This document shows positions 52,875 to 60,989 of a stretch of DNA of 64,000 nucleotides, in pieces. Positions within the stretch are counted from its first letter, which is position 1. Every line of letters starts with the position of its first letter. The stretch lies in NCBI RefSeq assembly GCF_026341855.1, contig NZ_JAPENW010000001.1, positions 1,550,001 to 1,614,000 on the forward strand. The letters run 5' to 3'. Below the pieces are notes generated by a model. The model saw only the letters and a list, made by a program, of their open reading frames with translations, had not been told where the DNA came from and made no database searches. A program made the translations under genes and the position numbers. This DNA comes from Streptomyces sp. NBC_00568. GTDB taxonomy: Bacteria; Actinomycetota; Actinomycetes; Streptomycetales; Streptomycetaceae.

Positions 52875-54014
52875 TTACGCGGATGCCCGCTTGCGCGGTG
52901 CCGTCTTCTTCGTGGTCGTCTTCTTGGCGGCGGTCTTCTTGGCCGACGTCCGGGAGCCGGCCGTGCCGCCGGTCGACTTGGCGGTGGCACCGTCGGTCGT
53001 CTTGGCGGTCGTCTTGGCGGTGGACTTCCTCGCTGTCGACTTCTTCGCCGTCGACTTCTTCGCCGCGGTCTTCTTGGCCGCCGCCTTCTTCGCCGTGGAC
53101 GTCGACTTCTTGCCGCCGACCTCCTTGGGCGCCGTACGGGCCGGTCTTCGGGCGGCGGACTTGCGGGCCGGCAGGTGGGTGACCTCGGCGTCCTCGCCGG
53201 TCCCGGTGGTCTCCTCGGCCTCTTCGGTCTCCTCGCCCCGCGATTCCTTGGCCGCGCGCACGCTCTTCTCCAGGGCGGCCATCAGGTCCAGCACCTTGCC
53301 GCCGGACTTCTCCCCGGAGGGGGCGGCGGGTGCCTCGTGGCCCTCGGCCTTGGCGGTGACGAGTTCCTCGACGGCCTCGCGGTAGTCGTCGTGCAGATCC
53401 GCGAGGTCGACCTCGCCGAGGGTGTCCATCAGGGCGTCGGCCAGGTCGAGTTCCTTGTCGCGGACGGTGACGTCGGCGTCCGGGGCGACCTCGTCGGTGG
53501 CCCGGATCTCGTCCGGCCAGAGCAGGCCGTGCATGGCGATCACGTCGCCGACGACGCGCAGCATGCCGAGCCGCTCCCGCCCGCGCAGCGCGAATTTCGC
53601 CACGGCGACCTTCTGGCTGCGCTTGAGGGCCTCGCGCAGCAGGACGTACGGCTTGGCGGCCGGGACGCCGTTCGCGGAAAGGTAGTACGCCGTGTCCATC
53701 TGGAGCGGGTCGATCCGGTCGGCCGGGACAAAGGCCACGATCTCGATCGTCCGGGCGGTCGGGATGGGGAGCGAGGCCAGATCCTCGTCCGTGATCGGGA
53801 TCAGGGTGCCGTCCGCGTCCTCGTAGGCCTTGCCGATCTCCGCGGTCGAGACCTCGCTGTCCTCCAGTTCGCAGACCTTGCGGTAGCGGATGCGGCCGCC
53901 GTCGTCGAGGTGGATCTGACGGAAGGAGATCGAGTGGCTCTCCGTGGCGTTCACGACCTTGATGGGGATGCTGACCAGGCCGAAGGAGATGGCGCCGTTC
54001 CAGATGGATCGCAC
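52875..54014 (-). CDS. ku: Ku protein of non-homologous end joining
   Basis: This 379-aa homodimeric ring protein binds broken DNA ends and recruits LigD. The Ku core spans about 1-255 (SIWNGAISFGLVSIPIKVV; GGRIRYRKVCELEDSEVS; YYLSANGVPAAKPYVLLREA). The last ~100 residues are a Lys/Ala/Thr-rich, histone H1-like tail (KKTAAKKSTAKKSTARKSTA) that probably adds sequence-independent DNA binding. The GTG at 54014 is preceded by GGAAGGG. It is divergent from the LigD polymerase gene. Confidence 0.95.
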   Translation of the reverse strand: MRSIWNGAISFGLVSIPIKVVNATESHSISFRQIHLDDGGRIRYRKVCELEDSEVSTAEIGKAYEDADGTLIPITDEDLASLPIPTARTIEIVAFVPADRIDPLQMDTAYYLSANGVPAAKPYVLLREALKRSQKVAVAKFALRGRERLGMLRVVGDVIAMHGLLWPDEIRATDEVAPDADVTVRDKELDLADALMDTLGEVDLADLHDDYREAVEELVTAKAEGHEAPAAPSGEKSGGKVLDLMAALEKSVRAAKESRGEETEEAEETTGTGEDAEVTHLPARKSAARRPARTAPKEVGGKKSTSTAKKAAAKKTAAKKSTAKKSTARKSTAKTTAKTTDGATAKSTGGTAGSRTSAKKTAAKKTTTKKTAPRKRASA

Positions 54015-54076
54015 GTGCAGCACCCTTCCGATCACTTTGAGCCGTTTTTGTGCCTTTTTCGTGGGATTCTCATCGT

Positions 54077-54958
54077 ATGACGCCGATCACGGAGGTGGAG
54101 GGCAGAAGACTCACGCTCACCAACCTGGAGAAGGTCCTCCATCCGGCCACCGGCTTCACCAAGGGCGAGGTGCTGCACTACTACGCCACCGTGGCGGATG
54201 TACTGCTCCCCCACCTGCGTGACCGACCGGTCTCCTTCCTCCGCTATCCCGACGGGCCGGACGGACAGGTCTTCTTCACCAAGAACGTGCCGCCCGGTAC
54301 GCCCGCCTGGGTCAGAACGGCCGAGGTGCCGCGCACCGAGGGGCCCGCGCGTATGGTCCTCGTTCAGGACCTGGCCTCGCTCATGTGGGCGGCGAACCTC
54401 GTGACCGAGTTCCACACACCGCAGTGGACGATCGGCACACCCGGGATCGCCGACCGGATCGTGTTCGACCTCGATCCGGGGGCGCCGGCGACGGTCGTGG
54501 AGTGCTGCGAGGTGGCGTTGTGGCTGCGCGAGCGGCTGGCCGGCGACGGGATCGAGGCGTACGCGAAGTCGTCCGGCTCGAAGGGGCTGCATCTGCTGGC
54601 CGCCGTCGCGCCGACCCCCTCCGCCGATGTCAGCGCGTACGCGAAGGAACTGGCCGTGGAGGCGGAGAAGGCGCTGCCCCGGCAGGTCGTGCACCGGATG
54701 ACGCGGAGCCTGCGGCCCGGGAAGGTGTTCGTCGACTGGAGCCAGAACGCCGGCCGCAAGACGACGGCCACCCCCTACACGCTCAGGGCGCGGGCGGAGC
54801 CGACGGTCTCGGCGCCCGTGACCTGGGACGAGGTCGAGGCGTGCGGGACACCGGACCGGCTGGTCTTCCGGGCACCGGACATCGCGTCCCGGGTGCGGGA
54901 GTTCGGCGACCTGCTGGCCCCGCTGTTCGACCCGGACCGCGCGAGCCCGCTGCCCTGA
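54077..54958 (+). CDS. ligD: LigD-type polymerase (primase-polymerase domain) for end joining
   Basis: This 293-aa stand-alone LigD polymerase domain fills gaps at DNA ends, often with ribonucleotides. Visible motifs: the metal pair Asp131/Asp133 in VFDLDPG, SSGSKGLHLL (165-174) and VFVDWSQNAGRKTTATPYTL. The ligase and phosphoesterase domains are not present and must be encoded elsewhere. The ATG at 54077 lies 62 bp from the divergent ku start, so one short region drives both. Confidence 0.93.
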   Translation: MTPITEVEGRRLTLTNLEKVLHPATGFTKGEVLHYYATVADVLLPHLRDRPVSFLRYPDGPDGQVFFTKNVPPGTPAWVRTAEVPRTEGPARMVLVQDLASLMWAANLVTEFHTPQWTIGTPGIADRIVFDLDPGAPATVVECCEVALWLRERLAGDGIEAYAKSSGSKGLHLLAAVAPTPSADVSAYAKELAVEAEKALPRQVVHRMTRSLRPGKVFVDWSQNAGRKTTATPYTLRARAEPTVSAPVTWDEVEACGTPDRLVFRAPDIASRVREFGDLLAPLFDPDRASPLP

Positions 54959-54997
54959 GCGCCCCGGCGGAGAGCTCACGGAGCGTACGGGTCCGGA

Positions 54998-55801
54998 TCA
55001 CACCCGCAGCCAGGTGCGCCGGTCCCGGGCCATCGCGTGCAGGGCCTCCACGTCGGCCGGCTTGAGCACCCCGCCGAGCCGGGCGAGGCCCGCGAGGTCG
55101 GTGTCCGGCAGGACGCGGACCCCGCGCGGTGGCGCCGGCGCGTCGAGGCCGGCGGGGCCGACCACGGCGAGGACGGCGTGGACCTCGGCCGTCAGGGCAT
55201 GGGACGCGCGGTCGGCGCCCGCGCGGACCCGGCGGAGCAGCGGGTGCGGTTCGCGGCGCCCGACGGCGACCATCGGGTGGGCGACCCGGACGCGCTGCTT
55301 GCGGGCGTACAGAGCGTGGACGCAGAAGAGGCCGGCGGGGCCGATCGCCAGGTGATGGACGCGGTCTCCGCCCGGGAGCGGGATCGAGTGCAGCGTGTGC
55401 CAGCCGCCCCCCTCCAGCCGGTCCAGGGCCTCGCCGACGGCCTGCTCGGCGGCGAGTGCGCGGCGGCGCGGGTCGGGGCGCAGCCGGTGCGCCGGGCCCG
55501 GGTCGCGGTCGAGGGCGATCAGCAGGGCCTCGCCGGGCCGGTTCGGCGCGAGATCGTCGTCCGGGTGGAGTGTCAGCCGGGCCAGCTCGGCCGGGGTGGG
55601 GACGGGCGGCGGCCCGACCGTCACCGGGCCGGTCAGGAACGGGCCCAGCGCATCGAGCACGTCCTCGCGCCGGTCCTCGCTGAGCAGGTTGACCCGGGCC
55701 GCCTCACGGTCGTACCAGGCGACGTTCCTCCCGTCGGTCAGGCACACGTACAGGCGCTCCCGTCCGTGGCGCCAGGCCGGTATGACGCGCAGTCGGTTCA
55801 T
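54998..55801 (-). CDS. NERD-domain protein
   Basis: This 267-aa protein contains a nuclease-related (NERD) domain in the middle (about 120-235): EAVGEALDRLEGGGWHTLHS, DRVHHLAIGPAGLFCVHALY. The flanking parts are less clear. The C-terminus (LAGLARLGGVLKPADVEALH) is helical. NERD proteins are predicted DNA-processing factors, but activity is unproven. It converges on the LigD polymerase gene with a 39-bp gap. Confidence 0.78.
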   Translation of the reverse strand: MNRLRVIPAWRHGRERLYVCLTDGRNVAWYDREAARVNLLSEDRREDVLDALGPFLTGPVTVGPPPVPTPAELARLTLHPDDDLAPNRPGEALLIALDRDPGPAHRLRPDPRRRALAAEQAVGEALDRLEGGGWHTLHSIPLPGGDRVHHLAIGPAGLFCVHALYARKQRVRVAHPMVAVGRREPHPLLRRVRAGADRASHALTAEVHAVLAVVGPAGLDAPAPPRGVRVLPDTDLAGLARLGGVLKPADVEALHAMARDRRTWLRV

Positions 55802-55900
55802 GCACCATCACCCCACGACCATGGGAACAGGCGGGGTGCTCCAGGGGCAAGAACCCGGTTACCTTTGTGAGTAGTTGGGGGAGTTGGGTGGGAGGCCCCG

Positions 55901-56407
55901 TTGCGGACTCGCAGGAAGTATCCGGATGTTCCGTCCCCGGACAGCCCGTGGAGCGAGATCGTGCCCGGCCTGTGGATGGGCGGCCACGAGTTCGCGGGGC
56001 GTTCGGGACAGCCCGAATCCGCCGTCGTACGCGATGAGTTCGACCTGGTCCTGTCGCTGCTGCGGCTGCCGGGGCACGGGCCCGACCCGGGGGTCGAACA
56101 CTATGTGTGGCCGATACCGGACGGACCGTTGGACGGTACACAGCTCACGGGGGTCATGCGGCTCGCGCGGGCCGCCGACGACGCGCTGGAGGACGGGCGC
56201 CAGGTGCTCGTCCGCTGCTATCACGGCTACAACCGCTCGGGGCTGGTCGTCGCGCACGCGCTCGTCCTCGCTGGGCACACCACCGACGACGCGATACAGC
56301 TGATCAGGGCCCGGCGCTCACCCTGGGCGCTGCACAACGAACTCTTCGTGGAGTACCTGCGGGCCGGGCTCACCACGGCTCGCCTCCTCGAGGAACTCGC
56401 GGAGTAG
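55901..56407 (+). CDS. dual-specificity-type protein phosphatase
   Basis: This 168-aa protein has the C-x5-R loop CYHGYNRSG (Cys106, Arg112) and a preceding WPIPDGPL with a candidate general acid Asp74. Length and motif match small dual-specificity or tyrosine phosphatases. No signal peptide is seen, so it is cytoplasmic. The start is TTG at 55901 with GGGAGG upstream. Its substrate is unknown. Confidence 0.85.
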   Translation: MRTRRKYPDVPSPDSPWSEIVPGLWMGGHEFAGRSGQPESAVVRDEFDLVLSLLRLPGHGPDPGVEHYVWPIPDGPLDGTQLTGVMRLARAADDALEDGRQVLVRCYHGYNRSGLVVAHALVLAGHTTDDAIQLIRARRSPWALHNELFVEYLRAGLTTARLLEELAE

Positions 56408-56628
56408 GAGCGCTCGGGCGCACGGCCACGACCCGGGTGAAGAAAAAGGACTTCTGCGTGAATAAGGTGTACGGGGCGACTGCCGGCCGTCCCTGAGCCG
56501 TGCCCGATGGCCCGGCGCGGGGCCCTCGTGGACGGCCACCGCGCCGACGGCAGCACTTCCTTCGCCGATCTCGTGCGGTAGCGGCGCGGCAGCGCCCGCG
56601 GACGGGGCGGCCCGGACACAGGAGCGCA

Positions 56629-57441
56629 GTGATCCACAGCCGCCTCGCACGCGGGACGGGCGGACCCCGACGCGCCGTCCTCGGCGCCGCCGTCGCCGCC
56701 GTGCTGGCGGCGTCCCTGGCGGGCTGCGGCGACTCCGGCGCTCCGCGCGGCGCGGGCGCGACCCCCACCGCCGTCGGCCCGACCAGACTCTGGCCGCAGC
56801 TGCCGCCCGCCTCGACACCCGCGATCGACTACGGCGAGGCGGACACCGAGACCGTCAAGGGCGTCACGGCACCCGGCGACGACATCCACCGGGTCGATCC
56901 GGTGGCCGTGGTACGCGCCGAGGTCGCCGCCCACCCGGACGACTACAGCGGGCCGCACGCGATGTACGCCCAGACGGTCCAGCGGCTCAAGGACTGCGGG
57001 GAGCGGGGCGCACGGGGCGGGAAGTGCCCGGTCCTCCAGGCGTACTACCGCGACCTGACGGGCGACGGGAAGGACGACATGGTGCTCGGCATCCGCTTCC
57101 CCGCCCACCAGTTGGCGGTACGCGTGTACGCGTTCCTGCGCCACCGGCTGGTGCAGGTCATGGGCACCTCGGACAGCGTGGTCAGCGTGGAGCTCGCGGG
57201 CCGTGACGTGATCATCCGCTCGCCCTCGACCCTGCCGGGATACGAGTTCCGTACGGTCTGGTCCTGGGACCCGCACCAGAACGCGATGCTGGCGGCCCGC
57301 GACGAGATCCTGCGGGTCGGACCGCCGACACCGCCGGGCCGACCCACGCCGGCACCGTCGGCCGCCCCCTCCGCTTCCCTCTCCCCCTCCGCCCCCCTCG
57401 CCCCCTCCCCCACGGTCTCCCCGTCCGCGAGCGGCTCATGA
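56629..57441 (+). CDS. putative lipoprotein upstream of a histidine kinase
   Basis: This 270-aa protein has an N-terminal signal with lipobox (AAVLAASLAGCGDSG), a globular part (VVRAEVAAHPDDYSGPHAMY; LTGDGKDDMVLGIRFPAHQL) and a Pro/Ser-rich tail of about 45 residues. The GTG at 56629 has GGAG upstream. Its stop overlaps the kinase start by four bases, so the two are coupled. It may sense or tune envelope signals for the kinase. Confidence 0.83.
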   Translation: MIHSRLARGTGGPRRAVLGAAVAAVLAASLAGCGDSGAPRGAGATPTAVGPTRLWPQLPPASTPAIDYGEADTETVKGVTAPGDDIHRVDPVAVVRAEVAAHPDDYSGPHAMYAQTVQRLKDCGERGARGGKCPVLQAYYRDLTGDGKDDMVLGIRFPAHQLAVRVYAFLRHRLVQVMGTSDSVVSVELAGRDVIIRSPSTLPGYEFRTVWSWDPHQNAMLAARDEILRVGPPTPPGRPTPAPSAAPSASLSPSAPLAPSPTVSPSASGS

Positions 57442-58733
57442 GGCGGCTCAAGAGGCGGCCCCTGCGCCTGCCGCAGTGGACCGCCACCCTCACCTGGAAG
57501 GCGGCCGCGTTCATCGCGGTGATGTGCTGCGGTCTCGCCGCCCTGCTGGGCGTCCTCGTGCATGTCTCGGTGACCGACCAGACCGTCGGCGAGGCGCGCG
57601 GCCGCGCGCTGGACCGGCTCACCGACGTCACGGCGGCCTACGAGGCGGGAGACCGGCTGCCGCCGGGCGCGGGCGTCGACCCTCCGGGGCTGCCCGCGCG
57701 GCTGCGGGAGCTGGCGGTGCACGGGAAGCGCGGGTCGATGGTCGGCGACCACGACTCGCACCCCACGATGTGGGCGGCCGGGCCCGCCGACGGTGGACGC
57801 GCGCTGGCCGTCCAGTACGACTACGCCCAGGGCGCCCACACCATCGACGCGCTGGACCGGGCGATCGTGTGGTCGTCGGCGCTGGCGATCGGCGTGACGC
57901 TGCTGGTGGGGGCGTTCGCGGTGACACGGGTGACCCGTCGGCTGCACTCGACGGCGCGGGTGGCGCGCCAGATCAGCGGAGGCGACCTGGACGCGCGCGT
58001 CAACGACCCGCGTGCCCAGGATCCGACGCGTCCGCAGGACGAGGTGGCCGCGGTCGCCGGAGCGCTCGACACGATGGCGTCGTCGTTGCAGGGCAAACTG
58101 CTGAGCGAGCAGCGGTTCACCGCGGACGTGGCGCACGAGCTGCGGACTCCGCTGACCGGGCTGCACGCGGCGGCCGAACTGCTCCCGCCGGGGCGGCCGA
58201 CGGAGCTGGTGCGCGACCGGGTGGCCGCACTGCGCACCCTCACCGAGGACCTTCTGGAGATCTCCCGTCTGGACGCCCGCAGCGAGCGTCTGGAGCTGGA
58301 CTCGGAGCCGTTGGTGCCGCTGGCCGAGCGGGTGGTGCGCGCGTCGGGGACCGACACCGCGGTCCGGGTGGTGCGGGGTGCGCGGGTCGAGACCGACCGG
58401 CGCCGGCTGGAGCGGGTGCTCGGGAATCTGGTGGCCAACGCCCACAAGCACGGCAGGGGGCCGGTGGTCCTGACCCTGGACGGCCCGGTCGTCACCGTCC
58501 GGGATCACGGGGACGGCTATCCGGACTACCTCGTGGAGCACGGGCCGCAGCGATTCCGCACCGAGAGCGGTTCCAAGGGCCATGGCCTCGGCCTGACCAT
58601 CGCGCTCGGCCAGGCGGAGGTCCTGGGCGCGCGCCTGGCGTTCGCCAACGCCCCGGACGGCGGAGCGGTGGCGACGCTGACGCTCCCTCAGAGCGGGCGG
58701 GAGGAGCCCGGCGTCTCCGATGGCGGAGTGTGA
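57438..58733 (+). CDS. sensor histidine kinase without an adjacent response regulator
   Basis: This 431-aa membrane kinase has two membrane helices (about 22-44 and 143-163) around an extracellular sensor domain, then HAMP (164-215), the phospho-acceptor His233 in FTADVAHELRTPL, and an ATPase domain with NLVANAHKHG and GSKGHGLGLTIALG. No receiver-domain gene is adjacent on either side. Its partner regulator must be elsewhere. Confidence 0.92.
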   Translation: MRRLKRRPLRLPQWTATLTWKAAAFIAVMCCGLAALLGVLVHVSVTDQTVGEARGRALDRLTDVTAAYEAGDRLPPGAGVDPPGLPARLRELAVHGKRGSMVGDHDSHPTMWAAGPADGGRALAVQYDYAQGAHTIDALDRAIVWSSALAIGVTLLVGAFAVTRVTRRLHSTARVARQISGGDLDARVNDPRAQDPTRPQDEVAAVAGALDTMASSLQGKLLSEQRFTADVAHELRTPLTGLHAAAELLPPGRPTELVRDRVAALRTLTEDLLEISRLDARSERLELDSEPLVPLAERVVRASGTDTAVRVVRGARVETDRRRLERVLGNLVANAHKHGRGPVVLTLDGPVVTVRDHGDGYPDYLVEHGPQRFRTESGSKGHGLGLTIALGQAEVLGARLAFANAPDGGAVATLTLPQSGREEPGVSDGGV

Positions 58734-58803
58734 ACTGCGCTCTCCGGCTCCCGATCCTAATGTGGCGATAAGTCAGGTTCACCCCCTTTCCGGAGGAGCC
58801 CCC

Positions 58804-59532
58804 ATGTCCCTGCGATCCACGTACACCCGAATCGGCATAACGCTCGCCGCCGGCAGCCTCGTCGCCCTCGCCGCGGCCACCCCCGCCCTCGCCGACGGCG
58901 ATGGGGGCTCCGGAAGCGGTGGCACCCAGCAGTGGAGCAACGGCGGCGGAGACAGCGGCACCGGCACCGGCACCGGCCAGACCTGGACCAACGGCGGCAC
59001 CGGCGGTGACGGCGCCCAACAGGGCACCGGTGGCGGGGGCGACGGCGGCACCGGCCAGACGTGGAACAACGGCGGTGGCGGCGGCGACGGCGGCACCGGC
59101 CAGACCTGGACCAACGGCGGCACCGGCGGTGACGGCGCCCAACAGGGCACCGGTGGCGGGGGCGACGGCGGCACCGGCCAGACGTGGAACAACGGTGGTG
59201 GCGGGGGCGACGGCGGCACCGGCCAGACCTGGAACAACGGCGGTGGTGGCGGCGACGGCCGCGAACCGGCGACCGGCAACAGCCAGAACGACCCGCGCCT
59301 GTACAAGGGCAGGATCACCGCCAGCGACGGGCTGGCCCTGCACAGCGCCCCGACCCGCGGCAGCCAGCTGATCCGCGTGGCGCGGTACGGCGAGATCGTC
59401 TCCATCTACTGCAAGACCCCGGGCCAGAACGTCCAGGGCAACCCCCTCTGGTACCTCCTCACGGACGGCACCTGGGCCTGGGGCGCCGCTCGCTACATCG
59501 ACAACATCGGCCCCTCCCCCCGCTGGTGCTGA
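58804..59532 (+). CDS. secreted Gly-rich repeat protein with C-terminal SH3-like domain
   Basis: This 242-aa protein has a signal peptide (LAAGSLVALAAATPALA), a Gly/Asn/Thr-rich region (30-165) built of NGGxGGDGG-type repeats with conserved Trp-Thr/Asn-Asn-Gly, then a bacterial SH3-like domain (LYKGRITASDGLALHSAPTR; VSIYCKTPGQNV). It could bind cell wall through SH3. The start has GGAGGAG upstream. The repeat period is 41 residues. Confidence 0.85.
   Translation: MSLRSTYTRIGITLAAGSLVALAAATPALADGDGGSGSGGTQQWSNGGGDSGTGTGTGQTWTNGGTGGDGAQQGTGGGGDGGTGQTWNNGGGGGDGGTGQTWTNGGTGGDGAQQGTGGGGDGGTGQTWNNGGGGGDGGTGQTWNNGGGGGDGREPATGNSQNDPRLYKGRITASDGLALHSAPTRGSQLIRVARYGEIVSIYCKTPGQNVQGNPLWYLLTDGTWAWGAARYIDNIGPSPRWC
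58975..59260. repeat. 123-bp tandem repeat inside the Gly-rich gene
   Basis: Each unit begins GGCCAGAC(C/G)TGGA. Units start at 58975 and 59098, with a partial third at 59221. Copies differ at only a few bases, indicating recent duplication in frame. Confidence 0.85.
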
Positions 59533-59612
59533 CACCCCCGAAGACGAACCGGAACGGCCTGTCCGTCATCACATAACGGGACATCGGGTCGCCCGCTTGC
59601 TACGTTCCGGAC

Positions 59613-60989
59613 ATGATCCAGCCCGGAATGTCCGGAACGGCCGTGGCGGCGGACCCGGCCCCTCCCGCCGAACGCCTGCCCAGGCGCCGTGGCATCGAAT
59701 TCACCCTCATCGTCGTCGCCGTCCTGCTCTGCGTGTACGGCTACTGCGCTGTCGGTCTCGCCAAGAACGGCACCGTCCCGCCCGGCGCCGCCGGTTACGG
59801 CGCCGGGCTCGGCGTGCTCGCGCTGCTCGCCCACGTCGCCGTCCGCCTGAGGGCCCCGCACGCCGATCCGCTGCTGCTCCCCATCGCCGTCCTCCTCAAC
59901 GGCCTCGGCCTGGTGCTGATCTACCGGCTCGATCTGGAGACGCCGACCGACCAGGCGGCGCCCATCCAGCTCATCTGGTCGACGCTCGGCGTCGCGTTCT
60001 TCATCGTCGCCGTGCTCTTCCTGCGCGACCACCGCGTCCTCCAGCGCTACACCTACGTCTCGGTGGTCTGCGCGCTCGCCCTGCTCGTCCTGCCGATCTT
60101 CTTCCCGGCGGTGAACGGCGCCCGCATCTGGATCCGGATCGCCGGATTCTCCATCCAGCCGGGCGAGTTCGCGAAGGTGCTCCTCGCCGTCTTCTTCGCC
60201 GGCTACCTCGCCGCCAACCGCAACGCCCTCGCCTACAGCGGCCGCCAGATCTGGCGGTTCCGCCGGCTCCAGCTGCCCACCGGCCGTGTCCTCGGCCCGA
60301 TCGTCGCGATCTGGCTGCTGAGCGTGCTGGTGCTGGTCCTGGAGCGGGACCTCGGGACCTCGCTGCTCTTCTTCGGCCTGTTCGTGATCCTGCTGTACGT
60401 CGCCACCGGCCGCACCGGCTGGATCGCGGTGGGGCTGCTGCTGGCCTGTGTCGGCGCGGTCGCCGTCGGCCGGCTGGAGCCGCATGTGCACAGCCGGGTG
60501 CAGGACTGGCTGGACCCCTTCGCGTCGATCGCCGCGGGCCGGGGCCCCAACCAACTCGCCCAGTCCCTCTTCGCGTTCGCGGCCGGCGGGATGCTCGGCA
60601 CCGGCCTCGGGCTCGGCCACTCGATCCTCATCGGCTTCGCCGCCAAGTCCGACTTCATCCTGGCGACCGCGGGCGAGGAGCTCGGACTGGTCGGCCTGTC
60701 CGCGATCTTCCTCCTCTACGCCCTCCTCGTGGAGCGCGGCTACCGCGCGGGGCTCGCCCTGCGCGACCCCTTCGGCCGGCTTCTCGCGATCGGCCTCGCC
60801 TCGATCGTGGCCCTCCAGGTCTTCGTCATCGCGGGCGGCGTGACCGGGCTGATCCCGCTGACCGGCATGGCGATGCCCTTCCTCGCCCAGGGCGGCTCCT
60901 CGGTCGTCACCAACTGGATCATCGTGGCACTGCTGATCCGGATCAGCGACTGCGCCCGCGGTCAGTACGACGGGACACCGGCGCCATGA
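59613..60989 (+). CDS. SEDS-family peptidoglycan polymerase (FtsW/RodA/SpoVE)
   Basis: This 458-aa protein has about ten membrane helices. SEDS proteins polymerise glycan strands from lipid II. Family segments are ARIWIRIAGFSIQPGEFAKV, LERDLGTSLLFFGLF, the extracellular loop with WLDPF, and FAAKSDFILATAGEELGLVG near the end. It is coupled to a class B PBP gene (ATGA overlap), forming a polymerase-transpeptidase pair separate from the division cluster. Confidence 0.94.
   Translation: MIQPGMSGTAVAADPAPPAERLPRRRGIEFTLIVVAVLLCVYGYCAVGLAKNGTVPPGAAGYGAGLGVLALLAHVAVRLRAPHADPLLLPIAVLLNGLGLVLIYRLDLETPTDQAAPIQLIWSTLGVAFFIVAVLFLRDHRVLQRYTYVSVVCALALLVLPIFFPAVNGARIWIRIAGFSIQPGEFAKVLLAVFFAGYLAANRNALAYSGRQIWRFRRLQLPTGRVLGPIVAIWLLSVLVLVLERDLGTSLLFFGLFVILLYVATGRTGWIAVGLLLACVGAVAVGRLEPHVHSRVQDWLDPFASIAAGRGPNQLAQSLFAFAAGGMLGTGLGLGHSILIGFAAKSDFILATAGEELGLVGLSAIFLLYALLVERGYRAGLALRDPFGRLLAIGLASIVALQVFVIAGGVTGLIPLTGMAMPFLAQGGSSVVTNWIIVALLIRISDCARGQYDGTPAP

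Noticed and set aside
57438..58733. CseC of the sigE-cseABC operon
   Set aside because: There is a lipoprotein gene upstream as in that operon, but no sigE or cseB is present, so the identity is not supported.
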